IMG/VR virus record: IMGVR_UViG_3300031753_000023
Span: 1 to 38,629 of that record
Reading direction: 5' to 3' (one strand)
Source of the DNA: a virus
Length of the DNA: 38,629 bases
The notes under the pieces were generated by a model that worked only from the letters and a program-made list of their open reading frames with translations, was not told where the DNA came from and ran no database searches. This document shows positions 1 through 5,983 of this stretch, one piece after another. Positions within the stretch are counted from its first letter, which is position 1. Every line of letters starts with the position of its first letter. A program made the position numbers and the translations under genes.

Positions 1-140
1 TAGTACGCCCGCTTCTTCTGGGCGATGGTGTCCTTGTTGGACTCGTAGTACGCCCGCTGCTTCTGAGCGATGGTGTCCTTGTTGGACTCGCGGTACGCCC
101 GCTGCTTCTGAGCGATGGTGTCCTTGTTGGACTCGCGGTA
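1..140. repeat. 45-bp in-frame tandem repeats, left part
   Basis: Three complete 45-bp units lie here, each encoding 15 residues. The unit nearest position 1 differs from the others by a few bases (KK instead of KQ, YY instead of YR). The array continues at the right end of the window. Units are nearly identical at DNA level, so unit number could change by slippage or recombination. Confidence 0.9.
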
Positions 141-287
141 CGCCCGCTTGTACTGATCCTCGCAGTCAGCATGGACGACGCGCGGCCGCCCCGGCTTACC
201 CGATGGTTCAATCGGGAAGCCGCAATGCAGACAGCAGCGTGAAGAAGATTTCACCTCCTCTCGTTCACTCGTAGGAACAGTGGCCAT
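1..287 (-). CDS. Repeat-rich zinc-binding protein, N-terminal part (split by window ends)
   Basis: The ATG at 287 follows a strong site (AGGAGGG) and overlaps the stop of the gene upstream (TGATG). The first 49 residues hold C19/C22 (CLHC) and H39-x-D-C42, a likely zinc ribbon. Then come 15-residue units of the type YRESNKDTIAQKQRA: three complete here, charged and probably helical. The frame runs off the window at position 1 and resumes at 38629, where three more units lead to a Cys-rich end. If the shared 5 bp (tagta) of the two ends are merged, the whole protein is about 167 aa. Similar YRESN repeats occur in phage zinc-finger/HNH-like proteins, but I see no HNH catalytic motif here. The function is unknown; nucleic-acid binding is my inference. 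The true repeat count may be wrong because assembly tends to collapse such tracts. Confidence 0.8.
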   Translation of the reverse strand, partial: MATVPTSEREEVKSSSRCCLHCGFPIEPSGKPGRPRVVHADCEDQYKRAYRESNKDTIAQKQRAYRESNKDTIAQKQRAYYESNKDTIAQKKRAY

Positions 288-460
288 CAGTTCCCTCCTG
301 TCTCCCGTATCTCCATGGTGATGAGCTTGCCACGCAGCGCGTGGAGCGCCAGCGCGCGTTCGACGTGCTCGAAGGGCACGTGGAACACCAGGCTCACCGA
401 CCCATTCGCTAGCGTGCCGATCTTGAAGATACGCGCCGGGATGGGCGCGGCGTCGGCCAC
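287..460 (-). CDS. Small hypothetical phage protein
   Basis: This is a short frame ending in TGA that overlaps the ATG of the repeat gene. The first standard start is the GTG at 460, giving 57 aa. The frame looks coding further upstream, back to a CTG at 493 that would overlap the previous stop (CTGA) in the style of this genome, so the real start may be CTG493 and the protein 68 aa. Residues fit a small alpha/beta fold with a mid-protein strand (VSLVFHVPFEH) and a C-terminal strand (KLITMEIRE). No catalytic motif is visible and I do not recognise the family. It is translationally coupled to both neighbours in the leading part of the long minus-strand operon. Confidence 0.55.
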   Translation of the reverse strand: MADAAPIPARIFKIGTLANGSVSLVFHVPFEHVERALALHALRGKLITMEIRETGGN

Positions 461-489
461 GATGTCGGCCGCGGCGGCCAGCCCGCCGA

Positions 490-1014
490 TCAGGACGGAG
501 TGGAAGCGGTCGGCCCCTGCGGGTCGCTCATCAGCCGACTCTGCGCCTCGGCCAACTGCTGCTCCAAGCGCGCTTGCTCCGTCAGCAAGAGCCGCAGCTG
601 TTCCGCCTCGTCCTCCTCGCGGGCCAGCACCGCCTGAATCCCCCCCGGGAGCGGCATCGAGTCGTCGTCGTAGTTCGGCATGTCCAGCGCCTTCTGCGCC
701 GCTATCGCCTCGGGGTCCGGCGGCGTCACCATCGTCGGGTCCATCGGGCGGCCCTGGAGAATCGAGATCACCAACTCGCGCGTCTCGCGCTCGTGGGTCG
801 CCTGCATCTCCTTGATGGTCGCCAGCGTCGTCGTCATCATCGTCGCCAGCGTCGTCGCCTCGGGCGATGGCACCGAGGGCTCCTGCGATGTCGAGGGCGG
901 TGTGCCGTTCGTACTCGGCGTCGTAGTCGGTGTCGTCGACCCCTGGTTCGGCGTCGGGCGGTCGTCGGCCAGCGCCTCGCGCAAGAAGCGGCCCAGCGAG
1001 GTCTTGAAGCTCAC
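490..1014 (-). CDS. Pro/Thr-rich linker and coiled-coil protein
   Basis: The 174-aa frame starts at GTG 1014, 4 nt after the previous gene. After about 18 residues it has a Thr/Pro/Ser-rich stretch (residues 20-55). A charged helical segment then follows (about 65-90), and a Glu/Gln/Leu-rich helix near residues 130-163 that looks like a coiled coil. The overlapping longer frame (287-1018) is low-complexity Gly/Asp/Arg and I reject it for this span. No domain is recognised. Low-complexity linker plus coiled coil suggests an oligomeric scaffold-like or partner-binding protein, but this is only inference. Confidence 0.7.
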   Translation of the reverse strand: MSFKTSLGRFLREALADDRPTPNQGSTTPTTTPSTNGTPPSTSQEPSVPSPEATTLATMMTTTLATIKEMQATHERETRELVISILQGRPMDPTMVTPPDPEAIAAQKALDMPNYDDDSMPLPGGIQAVLAREEDEAEQLRLLLTEQARLEQQLAEAQSRLMSDPQGPTASTPS

Positions 1015-1018
1015 CCAC

Positions 1019-1474
1019 TCACGTACCGGGCTGGAGGGCTTCTTGCAGCGACTCGCCTACCGCCTTCGGCTCGGCCACCGCGGCCAGGCGGGCACGGCCA
1101 CGCTTGGGCTGGCCGGCCTTGGCCGCCTTCGCTGCGGCCTCGGCGGCCTTGCGCCGCTCCTCCACCGTGTCGAGCGCCTTCTTGACCGTGCCGGTGTCGG
1201 GGATGATGGCGATGGTGCCGCACTTGAAGTCCTGGCCCAACTCCAGCTGCCCTTCGTCGTCACCCTTGGTGATGAGCTTGGGGTGGTGGGCGGTGACCTT
1301 GATGCGGATGGCGACGGTCAGCTCCTCCTCCAACTCGAAGATGCGGGGCTCGTCGAGGTCGGTGGCCGGGTGGAACCCGTCCGATGAGTTGAGCAACCGC
1401 ACGTAGGTGCGGATGATGTTCTTGCCCCGGTACTCGCCCAGGTCGAGCGATGGCTGTACGGCTTCTGCGGTCAT
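1019..1474 (-). CDS. Conserved phage hypothetical protein, 151 aa
   Basis: The ATG at 1474 follows a good ribosome-binding site (GAAGGAGTG) and overlaps the upstream stop. The first ~100 residues look like a beta-rich fold (IIRTYVRLL; ELTVAIRIKVTAHHPK; GQDFKCGTIAIIPD). An Ala/Lys-rich basic tail follows (about 105-130). From memory, proteins with the 'hHHPKh-TKGDDEGQLEL' pattern occur in other actinophages without assigned function; I could not check this. A beta-barrel core with a basic tail would suit nucleic-acid binding, but that is speculation. Confidence 0.75.
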   Translation of the reverse strand: MTAEAVQPSLDLGEYRGKNIIRTYVRLLNSSDGFHPATDLDEPRIFELEEELTVAIRIKVTAHHPKLITKGDDEGQLELGQDFKCGTIAIIPDTGTVKKALDTVEERRKAAEAAAKAAKAGQPKRGRARLAAVAEPKAVGESLQEALQPGT

Positions 1475-1665
1475 GCGTTCACTCCTTCTCGTTGGGATAC
1501 GTCGGTGATGTGCACGCGCCGCACCGCCGTCTCGGCGGCGGCGGGCGTCTCGTAGTTCATGGAGGTGGCCCAGCCGCACGAACAGCGCCCACGGTGACGC
1601 CAGTGCGGCGTCTTGTCGGGCGCGGCGATGTTCACGCGGAAGGTGCAGACGGTGTGGGTGGTCAC
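1471..1665 (-). CDS. Small hypothetical protein with CSCGW motif
   Basis: A 64-aa frame starting at GTG 1665, which overlaps the stop of the previous gene (GTGA); its own stop overlaps the next ATG (ATGA). It contains single Cys and His residues (C7, H20, H23) and a C-S-C-G-W cluster near residue 28. The Cys/His set could bind a metal, though the spacing does not match a standard zinc ribbon. Both ends are translationally coupled, which supports it being real. Function unknown. Confidence 0.6.
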   Translation of the reverse strand: MTTHTVCTFRVNIAAPDKTPHWRHRGRCSCGWATSMNYETPAAAETAVRRVHITDVSQREGVNA

Positions 1666-1937
1666 CGCGAGCACACCTCCTGCGCGACGATCCGCAACAC
1701 CTGCTGTCGCGACCACCGGGCCGGTGTGGTGGTCCGGTAGCCGTTTGTACTCGGGGTCGCGGGGCGAGGAATGCGCCCCCGGGCCATGAGTCGGTTGACC
1801 TTCTGGCGTGCGTTGTTGTCGTTCAACGCGCCGAGCAGGCGGCCCAACTCAATGGCGGTGCATTCGCGGACGCCAGCACGCTCCATCAGAACCTCAGCGT
1901 CGAACAGCGCATCATCGAAGTCGACCACAGTGGTCAC
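1662..1937 (-). CDS. Putative winged-helix DNA-binding protein
   Basis: A 91-aa frame starting at GTG 1937 with a GTGA overlap to the upstream gene. After an acidic N-terminus, residues about 22-55 read as a helix-turn-helix: a first helix around TAIELGRLLGAL, a turn, then NARQKVNRLMARGRIPRP. The last part resembles the 'read the recognition helix, then wing' layout seen in phage replication or regulatory wHTH proteins. The C-terminal part (SRQQVLRIVAQEV) is another helix. DNA binding is inferred; target unknown. Confidence 0.6.
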   Translation of the reverse strand: MTTVVDFDDALFDAEVLMERAGVRECTAIELGRLLGALNDNNARQKVNRLMARGRIPRPATPSTNGYRTTTPARWSRQQVLRIVAQEVCSR

Positions 1938-2011
1938 CGTCGCCCCACCCCGGCCGCGATGAGCCCGAGCACGATGAGTACGGCCACCACCCCGGCGATG
2001 ACTGGGATCAT
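1934..2011 (-). CDS. 25-aa single-pass membrane peptide
   Basis: ATG 2011 follows the Shine-Dalgarno-like GAGGTGGGG and overlaps the upstream stop (ATGA). The peptide is almost only a hydrophobic segment (IPVIAGVVAVLIVLGLIAAG) followed by VGRR and stop, consistent with one transmembrane helix with a positive cytoplasmic end. Its last codons reproduce the sequence GTGGGGCGACG that also precedes its own start, so the same string serves as ribosome-binding site for two successive genes. A membrane micro-protein of unknown role. Confidence 0.55.
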   Translation of the reverse strand: MIPVIAGVVAVLIVLGLIAAGVGRR

Positions 2012-2232
2012 CGTCGCCCCACCTCTTGCATCTGCGCAATCTCTGGCAGCCGCAGAAACCGCTCCATGGCCGCCTGGCGCGTGATACCGATGCCCTCGGC
2101 AATCGTCAGCCAGCCGACGCCTGCCTTGCGGGCGTCGATCACCAGGTTGTCGAGCGCCACCTTGGAGCCGAACAACGAGTCGTTCGCCTCCGCGATGGCG
2201 AGCCGCCACGCCTCGCGCTGTTCAGCCTCCAT
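2008..2232 (-). CDS. Putative helix-turn-helix protein, 74 aa
   Basis: ATG 2232 overlaps the stop of the exonuclease gene (TGATG). Residues about 38-62 read as a helix-turn-helix of the sigma-region-4/Fis type: a first helix around ARKAGVGWLTIAEGIG followed by ITRQAAMERFL. The N-terminal half is helical with alternating acidic and basic residues. It likely binds DNA, possibly as a transcription regulator of the operon, but no operator can be assigned. Confidence 0.6.
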   Translation of the reverse strand: MEAEQREAWRLAIAEANDSLFGSKVALDNLVIDARKAGVGWLTIAEGIGITRQAAMERFLRLPEIAQMQEVGRR

Positions 2233-2852
2233 CAGCCCAGCACCATCTCGTAGATAGCCTTGGCCCATCGCGCGTCGCCAAGCGCGGTGTGTCGGTCGAA
2301 GTCCTCGGGGTCCACGCCCACGGCGATAGACAGCGCCTCGGAGTCCCACGGAAGCGAGAGAGCGATGGCGAGGTTTCCATGAGTCGGGCCATCGGCCCAT
2401 GGGTCGCCTAAGCCCAGTTGGTTGATTGCGTTCCACTCGCCCGCAATGTGGGCCGCGGCCAGGTTCTCCACGTCGATCAGGTGGTAGTGCCACTCAGGGC
2501 ACGCTTCGTTGTCCTTGAGCAACTTGCGAAGTCTCTCCTCATCGAAGGACACTACTGCGCCGACCAAGTGAGCACCACGAGTGAGCTTGGCGAACTCCTC
2601 AGAGAATGCCATCGGCCAAGTCATCGTGTCGTCACATGGCCATGGACGGTCGTAGCCCTTCGGGTGTCGCTCGTGGTAGCCGCCGATCTTGAGCGCAAAC
2701 GGGTCAGCCACTCCCAGGTCCACCGGAAGGAACCACCTGTGATCGTGCTCCTGACCATCGGCCTCGCGCACGATCAGCCCGACCTCCCATATCTCATGGC
2801 GGTCAGGGTCAAGGCCAGTGGTTTCGGTGTCTACGAAAGCAAGCCGACTCAC
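2232..2852 (-). CDS. DnaQ-like DEDDh 3'-5' exonuclease
   Basis: A 206-aa protein with the complete DEDDh exonuclease signature: D8 and E10 in motif I (FVDTETTG), D104 in motif II (VSFDEER), and H188 with D193 in motif III (HTALGDARWA). This family removes 3'-terminal nucleotides with two metal ions, either as proofreading subunit or stand-alone DNase/RNase. Length fits a stand-alone domain. The region between motifs I and II is longer than in the bacterial epsilon subunit. No phage polymerase is visible in the window, so it may act with the host polymerase or in degradation or recombination. ATG 2852 overlaps the upstream stop. Confidence 0.85.
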   Translation of the reverse strand: MSRLAFVDTETTGLDPDRHEIWEVGLIVREADGQEHDHRWFLPVDLGVADPFALKIGGYHERHPKGYDRPWPCDDTMTWPMAFSEEFAKLTRGAHLVGAVVSFDEERLRKLLKDNEACPEWHYHLIDVENLAAAHIAGEWNAINQLGLGDPWADGPTHGNLAIALSLPWDSEALSIAVGVDPEDFDRHTALGDARWAKAIYEMVLG

Positions 2853-3184
2853 GACGGCCTCAGTAGCCGCGGCCCGCCCGCGCCTTCGACGTGACCGGGC
2901 ATGTTGCCCATCAACTTGGCCTGGGCCAGCGCGGCGCGCATCTTCTCCTCGTGCTCGGTGACCTCGGCCTCGATCTTGTCGAGCTGGACCGACCGCTGGC
3001 CCTCAAAGTCGAAGTCGGCCCGGTCCAACACTCCCATCTCGACGCACAGGTGCTTGAGGTAGGTCGTGGCGCGCAGCGAATCGAACGCGCCGTCGAGATT
3101 GACTTTGCCGTCCGTGCGCTCTTTCATCTCGCGCACCCGGCGCTCGTTGTCGTCCTTCAAGAACGCGTGGTCGTCCTCCGTCAT
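2849..3184 (-). CDS. Charged helical hypothetical protein, 111 aa
   Basis: ATG 3184 has no ribosome-binding site, but a TAAGCT hexamer ends exactly 6 nt before it with TAGACA 18 bp further up, suggesting a leaderless transcript. The protein is Asp/Glu/Lys/Arg-rich and mostly helical (residues about 5-25 and 60-92), and ends in a Gly/Pro/Arg tail. No family is recognised. It would be the first gene of the transcript leading into the exonuclease and DNA-binding genes. Confidence 0.7.
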   Translation of the reverse strand: MTEDDHAFLKDDNERRVREMKERTDGKVNLDGAFDSLRATTYLKHLCVEMGVLDRADFDFEGQRSVQLDKIEAEVTEHEEKMRAALAQAKLMGNMPGHVEGAGGPRLLRPS

Positions 3185-3190
3185 AGCGCA

Positions 3191-3220
3191 AGCTTACCTG
3201 CACGCAGGGCGGCTTGTCTA
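3191..3220 (-). promoter_or_regulatory. Promoter candidate, TAGACA-18-TAAGCT
   Basis: On the minus strand, TAGACA (3220-3215, five of six matches to TTGACA) is followed by 18 bp and TAAGCT (3196-3191), then 6 nt to the ATG at 3184. Spacing and the lack of a Shine-Dalgarno sequence fit a leaderless actinobacterial promoter. Confidence 0.55.
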
Positions 3221-3239
3221 CCCCACTTTCGGGGGAAGT

Positions 3240-3872
3240 TCAGCCGGGCGGCTGACTGGCCGCCGACAGCTTGGCCAAGAACGCGCCCTGCTCGGACGGG
3301 CTCAGCGCGGCGAAGTCGGCCAGCGCGGTGTCGAGGGCCGGGTCGTCGGGCGCCGCGTCAGCGGCGGCCGGCGCGGGGGCGGTCGATGAGTCCGCTAGCG
3401 AGCCACCGTTCGTAGGGTCCGCGGCGGCGGGGTCGCCTACGTCTCCGGTTGGCGCGGCATCGGGAGTGGGGATCGGCGTGCCGTCCGCGTTGGTCGGCTG
3501 CGGCTCGGTCACGGACCCGCTGGTGGCCACGGTGTCGGTCGGTGCGGCCACCTCGAGCGGAGGTGGAGTGGCCAGCGCCTCAGCCACCTTGGCGGCGACC
3601 GCGTGCTTGGCCCCGTCGAGCTTGTCGAGGACGGTGGCGACAGAATCGACCACGCCGTGGATGGCCAGCTCGACCTCCGCGAAGATCGGCTCCAACCCCG
3701 GGTCCAGTGCGCCAACGACGGCCTCGGCCACCGGGGCCGCACCTTCGGCCACGTGGGCGGCGTCCTCGGCCGCCCGCTGGAGCGCACTCACCTGGCGGGT
3801 GTCCGATGGGCGGTCCTTCGGCAACAGTTCGTCAACCACGTGCTCGGCTCCCTTGACTAGATCGGACTCCAT
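3240..3872 (-). CDS. Ala/Pro/Thr-rich protein, possible structural protein
   Basis: I choose ATG 3872 (210 aa) because AAGGTGAGGGGC lies just before it; the frame is open back to GTG 3902, which has no such site. Residues about 1-100 are helical and Val/Ala-rich with repeated amphipathic segments (VVDSVATVLDKL). About 105-180 is Pro/Ala/Thr/Asp low-complexity, and the end is a short helix around ALSPSEQGAFLAKLSAA. No enzyme motif is seen. It is the first gene of the minus-strand block, divergent from the plus-strand gene at 3963. Function unknown. Confidence 0.65.
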   Translation of the reverse strand: MESDLVKGAEHVVDELLPKDRPSDTRQVSALQRAAEDAAHVAEGAAPVAEAVVGALDPGLEPIFAEVELAIHGVVDSVATVLDKLDGAKHAVAAKVAEALATPPPLEVAAPTDTVATSGSVTEPQPTNADGTPIPTPDAAPTGDVGDPAAADPTNGGSLADSSTAPAPAAADAAPDDPALDTALADFAALSPSEQGAFLAKLSAASQPPG

Positions 3873-3910
3873 GCCCCTCACCTTGTTCAACCATGACGGC
3901 ACGAGAGCGC

Positions 3911-3939
3911 AGGCTACTGCTGCGCTAGCCCAACGGCAA
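3911..3939 (-). promoter_or_regulatory. Promoter candidate, TTGCCG-17-TAGCCT
   Basis: On the minus strand TTGCCG (3939-3934), 17 bp, then TAGCCT (3916-3911), about 40 nt before the ATG at 3872. It lies in the short divergent interval between 3872 and 3963 and could start the long minus-strand operon. Confidence 0.45.
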
Positions 3940-3962
3940 GCATGGTGCGGCAGACTGTCCTC

Positions 3963-4325
3963 ATGGCTGTCCTGCTACACGTCGTCCTACCGTTCCCCGA
4001 GCACCGCGAGGCGGGGATGATGTGGCGCTATCCCCGCGGAGATGAGGAGGGCCGGCCCTGCTGGTGGATCGAACTACCGACCACCCATCCCGACATCGGC
4101 AAACCGGGCCACCCGAGCCAGCTCCACTTCCTAACTACCGACCGCGCCCACGATCCCCCGCATCAGATGTGGGACGTGACCGGTACCGCCCCGCTCATCA
4201 CCGTGCGGCCCTCCATCGACGTGATGCGCTACGTGCGCGGCCCGAACGACGCCGAGGGCAAGCCGACCTGGGTGTGCCAGGGGTCGTACTGGCATGGCTA
4301 CATCACCAACGGCGTCATGGCCTGA
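3963..4325 (+). CDS. Small phage protein, possibly DUF6527-like
   Basis: The frame is open from ATG 3942, but I prefer ATG 3963 (120 aa). No ribosome-binding site precedes either, while a CAGACT hexamer ends exactly 6 nt before 3963, the same geometry as two other candidate leaderless genes here. Visible features are WIELPTTHP near the start, MWDVTGTAPLITVRPSI in the middle, and SYWHGYITNGVM at the end. The last two resemble, from memory, the 'WxVTG...TxxPSI...WHGxIxxGxh' pattern of small phage proteins annotated DUF6527. No biochemical role is known to me. It is alone on its transcript and followed by a strong hairpin. Confidence 0.65.
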   Translation: MAVLLHVVLPFPEHREAGMMWRYPRGDEEGRPCWWIELPTTHPDIGKPGHPSQLHFLTTDRAHDPPHQMWDVTGTAPLITVRPSIDVMRYVRGPNDAEGKPTWVCQGSYWHGYITNGVMA

Positions 4326-4328
4326 GAG

Positions 4329-4342
4329 CCGCGTATACGCGG
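4329..4342. promoter_or_regulatory. 14-bp perfect palindrome CCGCGTATACGCGG, operator candidate
   Basis: The 14-bp palindrome lies right after the stop of the gene ending at 4325 and abuts the hairpin. Its core GCGTATACGC recurs at 19020-19029 just upstream of the ribbon-helix-helix gene, so it may be a second binding site for that protein. Confidence 0.4.
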
Positions 4343-4375
4343 AGCGACCCCCGACTCTGACACCGGGGGTCGCTC
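4342..4375 (+). terminator. Hairpin terminator
   Basis: A perfect 12-bp stem (GAGCGACCCCCG / CGGGGGTCGCTC) with a 10-nt loop directly after the gene ending at 4325. No T-run follows, which is common in high-GC hosts. Confidence 0.7.
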
Positions 4376-4413
4376 TCGAAGTCGTCGCAGGACTTACCGC
4401 TCTGAATGGGCAC

Positions 4414-4443
4414 TTGACACAGTAGCCGCGGCGCGCGCACACT
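4414..4443 (+). promoter_or_regulatory. Early promoter candidate, TTGACA-18-CACACT
   Basis: A perfect TTGACA (4414-4419), 18 bp spacer and CACACT (4438-4443) lie just after the hairpin and about 30 nt before the ATG at 4475. The position between a terminator and a three-gene operon supports it. Confidence 0.55.
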
Positions 4444-4474
4444 TGCAACGCACTGGACCGTCGCAGGCCCAGCG

Positions 4475-4705
4475 ATGACGAATGGAGACTCCCGGTTGGG
4501 ACTTTTTGCCAGCGACTCAGAGCTAATCGCCCAGGCCAGAGGGCTGGCAGACGGGTCGATCCCGCCCCAGCGAAGGCGCTGGACCTCCTTCGACCACCTG
4601 ACCATGCTGGCCGACGCCCTCGAACGCGAGCTCGAAGCGAACGCCCGGCTCCGTGAGGAGATTCGGGTGATCCGGGCCAAGCGCAACCGGGTGGTGGAGG
4701 TCTAG
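4475..4705 (+). CDS. Small coiled-coil hypothetical protein, 76 aa
   Basis: The N-terminal part includes SDSELIAQARGLADG and RRRWTSFDHLTMLADALE. The last 30 residues form a charged helix (ERELEANARLREEIRVIRA) that looks like a coiled coil with a basic end. The first part could be a DNA- or protein-binding helix pair. This layout is common in actinophage early genes without known function. It is the first gene of a three-gene set coupled by TAGTG and GTGA overlaps, transcribed from the promoter candidate at 4414. Confidence 0.7.
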   Translation: MTNGDSRLGLFASDSELIAQARGLADGSIPPQRRRWTSFDHLTMLADALERELEANARLREEIRVIRAKRNRVVEV

Positions 4706-4851
4706 TGAGCGCCACCCCCCCCCCAGTCCGGTGCCCCAGGTGCGGCCGGGCGATGATCGAGCAATACCCGTTCTTCGATTGCCTTCGCTGCGGGGCCACT
4801 CTCCACGCTGACCAGCTTGGTGAGGCACCTGAGTTGACGGTGGTGGAGTGA
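4705..4851 (+). CDS. Zinc-ribbon micro-protein, 48 aa
   Basis: GTG 4705 overlaps the upstream stop (TAGTG). The 48 aa contain two Cys pairs, C-P-R-C (residues 10-13) and C-L-R-C (27-30), separated by 13 residues: a textbook zinc ribbon. Little else is present apart from an acidic tail. Zinc ribbons of this size usually bind nucleic acid or another protein; the target is unknown. Its stop overlaps the next start (GTGA). Confidence 0.65.
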   Translation: MSATPPPVRCPRCGRAMIEQYPFFDCLRCGATLHADQLGEAPELTVVE

Positions 4852-5366
4852 GCCAACGGATTGCCGGCGAGCCGACCGAGGCGATGAGGGAACTTCTCTC
4901 CCGCGGCCTGGCCGAGCGTCCGATTGAAGTCCACCCCGAGATCATCCCCCTTCGTAGCCCCATCCGAGTGGCGAGATCCTTCGCCCCGGACCACACCGTC
5001 ACAACCCCCGGCGCGTGGGAGCGGGCCGAACCTGGCGAAGCCGAGCGCCTGGCCCGGGCGGCCCAGCGTAAGCGTGAGCTGCGCGCCGAGGCCCACAAGC
5101 GCCGCCTCGAGGCCGAGCGCACCCGAACCACCTTCGTCAAGATCGGTCGCACGTTCCCGTCGAAGCACCCCGGCCGCTGCGTGGCCTGCAAGGCCCGATT
5201 CGGCGTGCGCACCTTGATCGCCAAGGCCGAGCCGAAAGGCTACGTCCATGAGCACTGTGAGGCACCCGAGGTGGTGCCCGACCCGGCGCTGAGCCAAACG
5301 CGGGCACAGGTCCGCACGGCCATCGCCGCTAGCAGGTACACCAGCCGTGGGGCGGACCCAACGTAG
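4848..5366 (+). CDS. Basic helical protein with C-terminal zinc finger
   Basis: A 172-aa protein from GTG 4848. Residues about 60-90 form a long Arg/Ala/Glu-rich basic helix (AERLARAAQRKRELRAEAHKRR). Then C-V-A-C (residues 111-114) and H-E-H-C (134-137) give a CCHC-type zinc site enclosing a short beta segment. The C-terminus is unstructured. The combination suggests nucleic-acid binding, perhaps an early host-takeover or regulatory protein. It ends just before the large control region. Confidence 0.7.
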   Translation: MSQRIAGEPTEAMRELLSRGLAERPIEVHPEIIPLRSPIRVARSFAPDHTVTTPGAWERAEPGEAERLARAAQRKRELRAEAHKRRLEAERTRTTFVKIGRTFPSKHPGRCVACKARFGVRTLIAKAEPKGYVHEHCEAPEVVPDPALSQTRAQVRTAIAASRYTSRGADPT

Positions 5367-5399
5367 GTCCACCTACCGACCGTCATCTCCTGGTCTACC

Positions 5400-5415
5400 C
5401 CGAACCCCCGTTCGG
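5400..5415 (+). terminator. Short hairpin after plus-strand operon
   Basis: CCGAAC-CCCC-GTTCGG, a 6-bp stem with a 4-nt loop, 34 nt after the stop at 5366. It is short and has no T-run, so termination is only plausible. Confidence 0.35.
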
Positions 5416-5746
5416 TCATGTGATTCTCGGCCCCCTACTCGGACCAGTGCGCGCCAAAACCTGCTGAGTGTTTGCTACTTGCTAACACCGCACGTCAAAA
5501 CCATCGCAGCTTCCCGATGAAGCGGGTCGCTGCCCCTGCCTAGCGGGCTGAAATTTTCTGCTAACTACGGCAAATTCTCCTGGTGAGGCAGGGTACGAGT
5601 GTGGGGATATGGCGAAAATTGTCACCATACGCTGGGAAAATCTGCTCACGGTACGGTGTCTGAGTGTGTGGATTCTCCCTCTCCCACACAGCCCGGGTGG
5701 GCCAAACGCTCGCAGAAGGTCCAGGTCAGCGCACAGGCACGGGTCA

Positions 5747-5763
5747 GTTAGCGATCAGCTAAC
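5747..5763. promoter_or_regulatory. Inverted repeat GTTAGC-N5-GCTAAC
   Basis: A perfect 6-bp inverted repeat around GATCA. GCTAAC also occurs twice earlier in the control region, so it may be a protein-binding half-site. Confidence 0.4.
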
Positions 5764-5781
5764 GGACCAGGCCGGGGGGCC

Positions 5782-5796
5782 GTCAGTGACACTGAC
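5782..5796. promoter_or_regulatory. Operator candidate 1, GTCAGTGACACTGAC
   Basis: A perfect 15-bp palindrome (7-bp arms, central A). The flanking GGCC and trailing A match operator candidate 2 as well. Confidence 0.55.
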
Positions 5797-5941
5797 AGAG
5801 GGAGGGAGGGAGCCTCGGGCAAGCACGCACGAATGTTGCGTCATTTGCCCGATCCACGCAACGATGGTGAGCGTAGCTCCACACTCACGCTGACGATCAC
5901 CGTTGGCAACGGTCCACCCGCACACTCATTGCGCCTGTGCC

Positions 5942-5959
5942 TGCTTGCAAGAGCAAGCA
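5942..5959. other. Hairpin TGCTTGC-AAGA-GCAAGCA
   Basis: A 7-bp perfect stem with a tetraloop immediately before operator candidate 2. It may be a terminator for transcripts entering the control region from the left, or a structural element of an origin. Confidence 0.35.
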
Positions 5960-5968
5960 CCATCGGCC

Positions 5969-5983
5969 GTCAGTGACGCTGAC
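5969..5983. promoter_or_regulatory. Operator candidate 2, GTCAGTGACGCTGAC
   Basis: Differs from operator candidate 1 by one base in 15, and the flanks GGCC and ACA are conserved. Confidence 0.55.

Noticed and set aside
1-140. CRISPR-like array
   Set aside because: The repeats are 45 bp without spacers, stay in frame and encode a regular 15-residue unit, so it is a protein repeat.
287-1018. Long 243-aa minus-strand frame
   Set aside because: Most of it is Gly/Asp/Arg low complexity antiparallel in phase to the clearly coding 174-aa frame at 490-1014; only its last part (after about 493) looks real and is annotated separately.
4131-5372. 413-aa minus-strand frame opposite the early genes
   Set aside because: It is antisense to three coupled genes with zinc motifs and crosses the terminator and promoter; a shadow of high-GC coding sequence.
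5609-5893. 94-aa plus-strand frame in the control region
   Set aside because: It lacks a ribosome-binding site, has an Arg/Ser/His composition of random GC-rich sequence, and runs through the operator palindromes.
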